NCBI GenBank assembly: GCA_002347185.1
Contig: DDXK01000118.1
Span: forward strand, 13,628 to 20,149
DNA: 6,522 bases
Reading direction: 5' to 3'
Origin: Desulfobulbaceae bacterium UBA2262
GTDB lineage: Bacteria; Desulfobacterota; Desulfobulbia; Desulfobulbales; Desulfurivibrionaceae
A program made the position numbers and the translations under genes. Below are positions 1-5,106 of the stretch, one piece after another; within the stretch, counting starts at the first letter, position 1; each line of letters opens with the position of its first letter. Under the pieces are notes generated by a model that was not told where the DNA came from, did no database searches, and saw only the letters and a program-made list of their open reading frames with translations.

Positions 1-497
1 GGCTCGTCGAGGATCAGCAGGTCCGGGTCGCCGAGCAGGGCCGCGGCGATGCCGAGCCGCTGGACCATGCCCTTGGAAAAGCCCCTGATCTTGCGGTCGG
101 CCGCCTCGGAGAGCGAGACGAGCGCGAGGAGCTCCTCGCTCTGCCTGCGGAGGGCTGCCGCTTCGATCCTGCGCATGCCGCCCAGGAGGGCGAGCAGCTC
201 CCTGGGAGTGAGGAAGTCATAGAAATTGGGGTGTTCGGAAAGGTAGCCCACCCGTTCGCGCGCCGCCGGTTCGGCCGCCGGCCGCCCGAAGAGCGAGGCC
301 TCGCCGCTGCTGGGCCTGATGAGGCCGGTGAGGATTTTGATGGTGGTGCTCTTGCCGGCCCCGTTGCCGCCGATGAAGCCGAACACCTCCCCCTGCCGCA
401 CCTCGAGGTCCAGATCGCAGAGGGCCGCGACCTGCTGGCGGCGCACCCCTTTTTTGTATTCCTTACTGAGCCTGCTGGTCGTGATCGCGCTTGTCAT
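1..497 (-). CDS. ABC transporter ATP-binding protein (ABC-2/NatA-GldA-like), 3' end outside window
   Basis: This is the cytoplasmic ATPase that would power the ABC-2 permease encoded two genes upstream. About 165 residues are visible before the window ends. Motifs in order are a Walker A P-loop GGNGAGKST (residues 43-51), GYLSEHPNFYDFLTP (84-98) at the Q-loop position, a signature motif FSKGMVQRL (140-148), and Walker B LLILDE (160-165) at the edge. The 'SKGM' signature and 'GYLxE' Q-loop are usual for ATPases paired with polytopic ABC-2 permeases. The D-loop, H-loop and C-terminus are not visible. The ATG at 497 has a GGAG Shine-Dalgarno six bases upstream, which decides the start even though it lies 35 nt inside the preceding TPR gene. 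The substrate cannot be read from the sequence. The family call is very secure. Confidence 0.95.
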   Translation of the reverse strand, partial: MTSAITTSRLSKEYKKGVRRQQVAALCDLDLEVRQGEVFGFIGGNGAGKSTTIKILTGLIRPSSGEASLFGRPAAEPAARERVGYLSEHPNFYDFLTPRELLALLGGMRRIEAAALRRQSEELLALVSLSEAADRKIRGFSKGMVQRLGIAAALLGDPDLLILDE

Positions 498-1332
498 TTT
501 TTCTCCAGGCTTCGGCCAGGTTGCTGGTGGTGACGATCCTGCCGTCGGAGTCGAGTGCGAAGGTGCCGCCATAGGGATCGCTGGGCAGTTTTTTGATGAT
601 GCCGGCCTGGAGCAGCTCCGTCAGGCCGGCCGGCGCCTCGCCCCGTTGTTCCCGAAAGGCCTGCACGGCTTTTTCAAGATACCGGATCGCCGCCAGGGCC
701 TGCAAGCGTTTCAGAAGCAGCTTCCGCACGCTGGGGTTGTTGGTCTCCTTGATGAACTCCTCAAGATAGGCGATGGCCGCCTCGGTCTGGTTGCCCTGAT
801 AGAGCATGCGGGCGCTCAGGGAGGCGAAGATGGCGTTGTCCGGGTTGATGGCCGCGGCTTTTTGCAGATAGCGGGAGGCGGTGACCGGGTCGTTGAGCTG
901 GAAGTAGTGGTTGGCGCTGAGGAAGAAAGGCAGGTACCAGTCGTTGGGGCGGTTGCGCATGCCCTTTTCCAGCAAGCGGTTCAGCACCGGAATGGCCGGT
1001 TTCAGGTCCGAGAGGATGCCCTGGGCAAAGTAGTAGCAGTCCATGTTGCGGGGGTCGAGGTCGGTGGCCTTGTCCAGCCCCAGGAAGAGCTGCTGGAACT
1101 CCGGGGCCTCCTTGCGCCAGGCGTATTTTTCGCCGAAATAGAACTGGGCGTTGTAGAAGATCAGGGTGGAGGCCAGTTCCCGGTTGCCCAGCGACATCAG
1201 CTCCAGGGCCAGACTGGGCGGATAGCTGGGAAAGCGCAGGGGGGCGAGCCCTTTCCCCGAAAGGGAGGGGGGCAGGGCGAGCAGGCCGGCCAGCAGCCCG
1301 GCGAGGATGAGCCCGGCCAGCAGGCGTTTCAT
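463..1332 (-). CDS. TPR-containing membrane-anchored or secreted protein with pseudopilin-like C-terminal motif
   Basis: This 289-residue protein starts with a basic MKR followed by a hydrophobic segment (about residues 4-22), so it is a signal peptide or single N-terminal anchor placing the rest outside the cytoplasm. Residues about 78-215 are helical TPR-like repeats, including LDKATDLDPRN (86-96) and TASRYLQKAAAINPDNAIF (151-169). The C-terminal 70 residues contain LTELLQAGIIKKLPSDPYGG (237-256) and then a DSDGRIV strand. This resembles the 'L..L...G.l...P.DPwG..y' pattern at the C-terminus of GspG-type pseudopilins. The start ATG overlaps the permease stop in an ATGA arrangement, implying translational coupling, and the 3' end overlaps the ATPase gene. 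A scaffold or assembly role for the ABC/pilin module is inference; no enzymatic motif is seen. Confidence 0.88.
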   Translation of the reverse strand: MKRLLAGLILAGLLAGLLALPPSLSGKGLAPLRFPSYPPSLALELMSLGNRELASTLIFYNAQFYFGEKYAWRKEAPEFQQLFLGLDKATDLDPRNMDCYYFAQGILSDLKPAIPVLNRLLEKGMRNRPNDWYLPFFLSANHYFQLNDPVTASRYLQKAAAINPDNAIFASLSARMLYQGNQTEAAIAYLEEFIKETNNPSVRKLLLKRLQALAAIRYLEKAVQAFREQRGEAPAGLTELLQAGIIKKLPSDPYGGTFALDSDGRIVTTSNLAEAWRKNDKRDHDQQAQ

Positions 1333-2144
1333 GTCATGTCCCGCTGCCGGAAGAGAGTGGTGGCCAGCAGGAGCAGGAGCAGGATGTAGAGCGCGCCGTA
1401 GGCCAGGGCGTAGGCGGCCTGCTGGAGGGGGAGGCTCAGGCTGTAGATGGCGTAAGCCTTGAAGTCGAAGAGGCTCAGATTGGGGAAGAGATAGTAGGAG
1501 CCCGTGACCAGCCAGCCGAGCAGAGGGGGCGTTTCCTGGCCGCCCAGGCCGGCGTCCAGGTAGTTTTTCACCGCCTGGGTGCTCTGGCCGATGAACCAGA
1601 CGCCGATGGTCATCAGAAAGGGCAGCACCGCCGAGGTGGCCAGGGCGGTGAAGAGCAGGGTGACCGCGCCCAGGAGCAGGGCAATGGCGAGGATGCCTGC
1701 CAGGGCGAGGGAAAAGTTCGCCCAGGCGATGGCCGGCGCCTCGGCAAGGCCCAGCCGGACCAGCACGATCCCGCCGGCGGCGCAGAGGCCCAGGAAGCCC
1801 ACCACCACCAGGCAGAGCAGGGCCAGGCCGCAATACTTGCCGAGCAGGTAGGCGCTGCGGGAAACCGGCTGCCCCATGACCAGGTATCCCGCCCGTGACT
1901 CGATCTCGCGGGAGAGGAGGTTGAGGCCGAGAAAGAGGGTGATGAGGATGGCCAGGATCTGCACGGTGGCCAGGCTGTAGTTGATGGCCACCTCCAGCGG
2001 CTGGCGCATGGAGAAGTTGCTGAAGACCAGGGTAGAGAGCAGGAAGAGGAGGCCGGCCAGGAGCAGGCTCTGGATCAGGCGGTCGCGCAGGCCGCCCTTG
2101 AGGGTGACCCGGCCCAGCGCCCAGATGGCGGAAAGCGCGTGCAT
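1329..2144 (-). CDS. ABC-2 type transporter permease
   Basis: This 271-residue integral inner-membrane protein has about six hydrophobic segments (roughly 24-42, 57-77, 105-130, 146-170, 173-187, 243-262). After the second segment comes SREIESRAGYLVMGQPVSRS (78-97) followed by a LLGKYCG stretch. This is the cytoplasmic coupling-helix pattern of ABC-2 permeases such as the NosY and GldF types ('REIE.r....l..PvsR..yllGK'). A second recognisable stretch, FPNLSLFDFKAYA (220-232), lies before the last helix. The chosen ATG is four bases after the stop of the upstream membrane gene, with GGAG about nine bases upstream inside that gene's end. Its stop overlaps the next start by four bases. It should pair with the ATPase at 1-497. 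The substrate is unknown. Confidence 0.92.
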   Translation of the reverse strand: MHALSAIWALGRVTLKGGLRDRLIQSLLLAGLLFLLSTLVFSNFSMRQPLEVAINYSLATVQILAILITLFLGLNLLSREIESRAGYLVMGQPVSRSAYLLGKYCGLALLCLVVVGFLGLCAAGGIVLVRLGLAEAPAIAWANFSLALAGILAIALLLGAVTLLFTALATSAVLPFLMTIGVWFIGQSTQAVKNYLDAGLGGQETPPLLGWLVTGSYYLFPNLSLFDFKAYAIYSLSLPLQQAAYALAYGALYILLLLLLATTLFRQRDMT

Positions 2145-2148
2145 GGGG

Positions 2149-3885
2149 TTATTCTCCGCGGAGTTCCTTGCCAAGCTTTTCGGCCAGGGTGCAGGCCGGC
2201 TTGGTGTAATAGTCGTCGCTGGATCGGCAGGTGTCGGCAAAGGCCTGCCGCGCCACGGCCTTCTCGCCCAGAGCAAGCTGGAGCTGCCCCATACGGTAGA
2301 GGTGGTAGGGATTCTTGTCCAGGGCAAAAAGATCCTGGTGCAGCCCGGCCATTTTGGCCAGCCACTCCCGGCGCTGTGGAACCTCGCCTTTTTTCTCGGT
2401 CAAGGCGCGGTTCAGGAGGGAGATGAGCTGAGAGGCCGTCTGCCTGCGCTGTTTGGTGTTTTTTTCTTCCTGCAAAATGGCCTCCAGGGTGGCGACCTGT
2501 GTTTCCAGATCGTCCTTGACGAGGGTGAGGTTTGCCCTGACCTTGCTGCTGCCCCTGGACGAGGCGTCGCCGACCAGGCTGGCAGCCAGGGCCAGGTGCT
2601 TTTCCGCCTCCGCCTTTCGCCCGGCCCGCAGGAGGGCCAGCCCGTAATCGTTGTGGCCGGGTGCGAAGGTGGGGGATTTTTCCACCACATCCTGCCAGAG
2701 GGTGAGGTTTTGCTGCCAGACGATGTTGCGCTGGGCCGTGGCGGCCCCGAAGCCGAGGAGCAGGGCGAGCAGGGCAAGCGTGGCGATTCGTTTCTGACGG
2801 CCGGCAAGAAGCGAGAGCAGGAGGAGGCAAAGCCCGGCCAGGGGGATGTAGAGATAACGCTCTGCCAGCGGGGTCCAGGCCATCCGGTTGACCGCCACCG
2901 GCAGGGCCGGGGCCAGGAAGGAGAAGAGCCAGGCCAGGCCCGCCATGAAGGGGCGGCGGCGGAAGAAAAGCAGCCCGGCCGCCAGGCCGAAAATGGTGGC
3001 GATGCCCACGGCCAGGGCCACGGGCCGGTTGATCTCGACGATGGCGAAGTTGAGCGGGAAGGGCCATAGAATCTTCTGGCTGTAAAAGCCGATCGCCTTG
3101 ATCAGGCTCAGTGCCTTTGAAGCCAGGGAAAAATGCTCGGCCCCGTGGCCGCCGTGGATGGCGGTCATCACCCCCGTGTCCTGGGCGATCCGGCCGCCGG
3201 TGCGCATGAAGGCATAGGCGAGGAGGGCGGCAAGAAAGGGCAGACAACGCCCGGCAATGGCCCGCCAGCGGCGGCTTATCTCGAACCCCTCGTCCTGGAG
3301 GGAAAGGAAGAGCACCACCGGCACAAGCCCGATGGCCGCCTCCTTGGCCCAGAGCCCGCAGAGGAAGAGCAGGGCCGCCGCGATGTCGGGCCAGACCCTT
3401 TTCCCGGCATTGCGGAGCAAGCACAAAAAGCTGGCCAGCACAAAAAGGCAGGCCAGCAGGTCGGTGCGGCCGGAGATCCAGTTCACCGGCTCCGTGGCGA
3501 GCGGATGCAGGCCGAAGAAGGCGGCGAGCAGGAGGGGGGCCTGCCCTGTCTCGTCCGTTCTGCCCAGCCGTGCGCTCCAATGCCTCAGAATGCAGAAGAG
3601 GAGCAGGGTGTTGAGCGCATGGATGAGGACGTTTTCAAAATGGACCAGCATGGGGTGGCTGCCCAGCAGGGCTGCGTCCGCGTAAAAGGAGAGGCCGATG
3701 AGCGGCCGGTAGTAGTAGCGGCTGTTGGTTGGAAAGAAAAGCGTGCCCAAGTCCAGGCCCTTGCTGTTGAGCAGGGCCTGGATCATTTGCCGGTCGTCAA
3801 TGGAAAGACTTTCCGCAAAGAGCGAGGGATAAAACACCCCCAGAATCACAAAGAGCAAAAAAATGATTTGAAAGGGGTAGCGCAT
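2149..3885 (-). CDS. Polytopic GT-C/TMTC-like membrane protein with C-terminal TPR region
   Basis: This 578-residue protein has about ten hydrophobic segments up to residue 380, then a soluble helical C-terminus. It carries the hallmarks of bacterial relatives of TMTC/PMT-type membrane glycosyltransferases. These are an acidic pair D30-D31 in the first extracytoplasmic loop, YYRPLIGLSFYAD (58-70), HFENVLIHALN (82-92), LHPLATEPVNWISGRTD (126-142), WAKEAA (179-184) and ERYLYIPLAGL (342-352). A TPR lies around 407-438 (HNDYGLALLRAGRKAEAEKH), followed by further helical repeats. Such enzymes transfer a sugar from a polyprenyl-linked donor to a protein outside the membrane. Activity here is inferred from family resemblance only, and the pilin or a partner as acceptor is speculation. 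I chose the ATG at 3885 because it begins right before the first membrane helix. It lacks a clear Shine-Dalgarno, and an in-frame TTG at 3906 lies inside the preceding hairpin. Confidence 0.88.
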   Translation of the reverse strand: MRYPFQIIFLLFVILGVFYPSLFAESLSIDDRQMIQALLNSKGLDLGTLFFPTNSRYYYRPLIGLSFYADAALLGSHPMLVHFENVLIHALNTLLLFCILRHWSARLGRTDETGQAPLLLAAFFGLHPLATEPVNWISGRTDLLACLFVLASFLCLLRNAGKRVWPDIAAALLFLCGLWAKEAAIGLVPVVLFLSLQDEGFEISRRWRAIAGRCLPFLAALLAYAFMRTGGRIAQDTGVMTAIHGGHGAEHFSLASKALSLIKAIGFYSQKILWPFPLNFAIVEINRPVALAVGIATIFGLAAGLLFFRRRPFMAGLAWLFSFLAPALPVAVNRMAWTPLAERYLYIPLAGLCLLLLSLLAGRQKRIATLALLALLLGFGAATAQRNIVWQQNLTLWQDVVEKSPTFAPGHNDYGLALLRAGRKAEAEKHLALAASLVGDASSRGSSKVRANLTLVKDDLETQVATLEAILQEEKNTKQRRQTASQLISLLNRALTEKKGEVPQRREWLAKMAGLHQDLFALDKNPYHLYRMGQLQLALGEKAVARQAFADTCRSSDDYYTKPACTLAEKLGKELRGE

Positions 3886-3900
3886 AATCAGGGTGTGAAA

Positions 3901-3939
3901 ACACAAGAAGGAAGGGATAATTTCCCTTCCTTCTTGTGT
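3901..3939 (-). terminator. Perfect 17-bp hairpin between spc-like gene and downstream membrane gene
   Basis: The arm ACACAAGAAGGAAGGGA (3901-3917) is perfectly complementary to 3923-3939 with a five-base loop. In the minus-strand transcript it comes 25 nt after the spc-like stop and is followed by UUUU. It is probably an intrinsic terminator, or a 3'-stabilising element that keeps the pilin mRNA separate from the downstream genes. The U-tract is short, so partial readthrough is likely. The membrane gene's ATG is only 15 bases past the stem. Confidence 0.65.
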
Positions 3940-3964
3940 AAATGACTTATAAAGCTAACAAAAC

Positions 3965-4297
3965 TTACAGAGAAGCCCAAGTTGCGAAGTCCGTGGAATC
4001 ACTGTTATTCAACTTTCCGGCTGCAACATTAGTCCCAATTTCGGCGGCTGTTTTGTCCAAAAAGTAGAGTAAAGGGTCGCCGGCGGATGTACCGTAGACT
4101 CTGGTGCCGCTCAAATGGTCAGCAGTGGCAGCATAGGTGGCAGAGTTTGCTTGGCAGGCAACATTAACCTGACGAGATGCCTTGAATCCTGTCAGCACAC
4201 CAGTGCCATAGCCACCCTCAGAATCAAATACAACTTCAGCAAACGCACTCCCTGCCATAAGTAAGAATGCACTGGTTATCAAAATAATTTTTTTCAT
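3965..4297 (-). CDS. spc: Small secreted Spc/PilA-C-like protein (pilin partner)
   Basis: This 110-residue protein begins with a textbook Sec signal peptide (MKK, hydrophobic core 4-16, AxA site at SAFA|E, cleavage after residue 20). The mature part of about 90 residues is beta-rich and polar, with LTGFKASRQVNV (35-46) and HLSGTRVYGTSAGD (61-74) as its most distinctive stretches. It lies 42 nt downstream of pilA. This matches the gene next to pilA in Geobacter, called spc (short pilin chaperone) or PilA-C, which is needed for PilA stability and is proposed to form heterodimers with it. The ATG at 4297 is chosen over an in-frame TTG at 4336 because GGGAG lies nine bases upstream and the signal peptide starts there. 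It is much less GC-rich than its neighbours. Identification rests on position, size and motif resemblance recalled from the family, not on a search. Confidence 0.8.
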   Translation of the reverse strand: MKKIILITSAFLLMAGSAFAEVVFDSEGGYGTGVLTGFKASRQVNVACQANSATYAATADHLSGTRVYGTSAGDPLLYFLDKTAAEIGTNVAAGKLNNSDSTDFATWASL

Positions 4298-4339
4298 AAT
4301 ATTTTCTCCCACAGTAATTAAGGTTAAGAGCTTCAATTT

Positions 4340-4561
4340 TTACAGATCTTGATACTCCTGGTTATCCGCAAAGTCCGTCTCCATGACGGTCTTGAAGTTG
4401 CGGATGTCGCTCTGCGCCGCGGAGTTGAAGGCGCGCTGACGGTAGGCCGCGAACTGCGGGATGGCGATGGCCGCCAGGATGCCGATGATGGCGACAACGA
4501 TCATCAGCTCGACCAGGGTGAAGCCTTTTTGATCCTTTTTCCTTCTGAAAAATTCCAACAT
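4340..4561 (-). CDS. pilA: Truncated type IV pilin, Geobacter-type PilA (e-pilin / PilA-N)
   Basis: This is a 73-residue class IVa prepilin: a 13-residue basic leader ends in Gly, and the prepilin peptidase would cut at G13|F14, before FTLVELMIVVAIIGILAAIA. Glu5 of the mature chain, needed for assembly, is present. The mature protein is only 60 residues, so it is essentially the N-terminal helix without the C-terminal globular head of ordinary pilins (about 150 residues). This is the hallmark of the Geobacter PilA group. Mature aromatics are F1, F24, Y27, F32, F43, F51 and Y57. All positions except 43 match the aromatic positions I recall for G. sulfurreducens PilA (residue 32 is Tyr there). 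The ATG at 4561 is set by GGAGG six bases upstream; a longer in-frame reading from 4615 adds a non-leader sequence. Whether the product makes a conductive pilus or a secretion pseudopilus is debated for the family. Confidence 0.96.
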   Translation of the reverse strand: MLEFFRRKKDQKGFTLVELMIVVAIIGILAAIAIPQFAAYRQRAFNSAAQSDIRNFKTVMETDFADNQEYQDL

Positions 4562-4593
4562 GGGGTTCCTCCATTTTTTGGCCGGGCCGTTGC

Positions 4594-4609
4594 AGCTGGC
4601 CGCGTGCCG
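4594..4609 (-). promoter_or_regulatory. Candidate sigma54 (-24/-12) promoter of pilA
   Basis: Read on the minus strand, CGGCACG-CGGC-CAGCT keeps the essential GG-N10-GC spacing (GG at 4608-4607, GC at 4596-4595) and a perfect GGCACG -24 block. The -12 block is CAGC instead of TTGC. It predicts a start near 4583 and a 22-nt leader carrying GGAGG. Geobacter pilA is known to be RpoN/PilR-controlled, which supports the idea. Confidence 0.45.
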
Positions 4610-4623
4610 GTTCAAATTGTTCT

Positions 4624-4638
4624 GCCGCCAGGGGCGGC
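4624..4638. repeat. Short perfect GC hairpin in the pilA upstream region
   Basis: GCCGCC-AGG-GGCGGC forms a six-base-pair perfect stem with a three-base loop. It lies between the sigma70-like and sigma54-like pilA promoter candidates, so it would sit in the 5' leader of a transcript from the distal promoter. It could be an operator half-site pair or an RNA hairpin, or it could be chance in GC-rich DNA. Confidence 0.35.
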
Positions 4639-4662
4639 CTTCCCTCCCGTAAATCTTCCTCT

Positions 4663-4692
4663 GTTATAGATGTATCGAGGCCGGGTTGTCCA
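4663..4692 (-). promoter_or_regulatory. Candidate sigma70 promoter upstream of pilA
   Basis: On the minus strand TGGACA (4692-4687) and TATAAC (4668-4663) are each five of six matches to the -35 and -10 consensus, with an 18-bp spacer. It would give a leader of about 95 nt before the pilA start. It could serve as a constitutive distal promoter alongside the sigma54-like site. Confidence 0.4.
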
Positions 4693-4714
4693 CTGCCAAA
4701 ATTGCCGAACTCTC

Positions 4715-4765
4715 AAAAAAACTCAAAAAAAAGCCGCAGGTCCGCTCCGCCCAATCGAAAAAAAA
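4715..4765. promoter_or_regulatory. Phased A-tracts upstream of the pilA promoters
   Basis: Runs of seven, eight and eight A (4715-4721, 4725-4732, 4758-4765) stand out in GC-rich DNA. The first two are centred about 10 bp apart, and the third about three helical turns further on. Such phasing is known to bend DNA. From 23 bp upstream of the sigma70-like -35 and about 110 bp upstream of the sigma54-like site, they could act as an UP-like element or help an enhancer-bound activator loop to the promoter. Confidence 0.4.
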
Positions 4766-4769
4766 GCTG

Positions 4770-4879
4770 CCCTCACCCTGGCCCTCTGCCAGAGGGAGAG
4801 AGGAATCGCGCCGGTGTCCGGCGAGGCCGGCCGTGCCCTTTCTTTATCCCTCTCCCCCGGGAGAGGGTTGGGGTGAGGG
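4770..4879. repeat. 110-bp palindromic dispersed-type repeat (MITE/REP-like)
   Basis: The ends are imperfect inverted copies: CCCTCACCCTGGCCCTCT at the left, and the reverse complement CCCTCACCCCAACCCTCT at the right. Each end also folds on itself: CCCTCT-GCC-AGAGGG (4782-4796) and a perfect nine-base-pair CCCTCTCCC-CC-GGGAGAGGG (4848-4867). This 'CCCTCACCC..AACCCTCTCCC' signature is common as an intergenic repeat in many proteobacterial genomes. It encodes no transposase, so any mobility would be supplied in trans. Copy number in this genome cannot be seen here. Confidence 0.75.
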
Positions 4880-4903
4880 GGCGCCGCGCCCTGCCGCTTG
4901 CCT

Positions 4904-4956
4904 GAGCAGGAAGCGTGCCAGCGGCTGGCCTCCTGCTCGACTTCCTGCTCTTTTTT
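4904..4956 (+). terminator. Terminator-like hairpin facing the kinase gene
   Basis: GAGCAGGAAG (4904-4913) is perfectly complementary to CTTCCTGCTC (4941-4950), which is followed directly by six T. The 27-base loop contains an inner stem GCCAG/CTGGC (4917-4921 and 4925-4929). The stem plus T-run fits an intrinsic terminator on the plus strand, but no plus-strand gene lies upstream of it in the window. Confidence 0.5.
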
Positions 4957-5029
4957 GTGCAATATCGAGCTGTTGGCGTGATCTCACCTGGCTGGTCAGG
5001 GTCCGGGACGCCTTTGCCCCGGCCTTCCT

Positions 5030-5073
5030 TTTTGACATATTTTGTCAGTTTGCGGTGACGGGGAGTGTCAAAA
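5030..5073. promoter_or_regulatory. Cluster of TGACA/TGTCA inverted motifs (possible operator)
   Basis: TGACA-TATTT-TGTCA (5033-5047) is a perfect inverted pair. A second outer pair, TTTTGACA (5030-5037) and TGTCAAAA (5066-5073), uses the same left half-site. The arrangement suggests binding sites for a dimeric regulator, perhaps the one controlling the kinase operon. No matching regulator is in the window. TTGACA also resembles a -35 box but has no -10 at the right distance. Confidence 0.35.
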
Positions 5074-5106
5074 GGTGCTGGCGCTTTTGGGGGCGCCGCC
5101 TTTTTT
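5070..5106 (+). terminator. Second terminator-like hairpin upstream of the kinase gene
   Basis: AAAAGG (5070-5075) pairs with CCTTTT (5099-5104), and the inner GGCGC (5080-5084) pairs with GCGCC (5093-5097) around an eight-base loop, with a bulge between the two stems. A run of six T (5101-5106) ends the structure. It could be an intrinsic terminator or a leader attenuator on the plus strand. The A-run on the other arm makes it potentially bidirectional. Confidence 0.45.

Noticed and set aside
250..264. ATPase Q-loop position reads GYLSE instead of Gln
   Set aside because: A Glu-containing 'GYLxE' at this position is normal for ABC-2-associated ATPases, so it is not a lost catalytic residue.
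319..1389. Long plus-strand open frame opposite the ABC and TPR genes
   Set aside because: It has no recognisable domain and is rich in Gly, Gln and Val. It lies antisense to clearly conserved minus-strand genes and is a high-GC shadow.
3886..3906. TTG start at 3906 for the GT-C/TPR gene
   Set aside because: It lies inside the hairpin arm and has no ribosome site; the ATG at 3885 places the protein start right before the first helix.
1981..3945. Further long plus-strand open frames (1981-3069, 3133-3945)
   Set aside because: Antisense to the permease and the GT-C/TPR membrane gene, with low-complexity basic and Gln-rich products and no motifs.
4298..4336. TTG start at 4336 for the spc-like gene
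   Set aside because: The ATG at 4297 has a proper Shine-Dalgarno and begins a textbook signal peptide; the extension would spoil it.
4770..4879. CRISPR-like repeat unit
   Set aside because: There is only one inverted pair, with no regularly spaced direct repeats or spacers; it fits a palindromic dispersed element.
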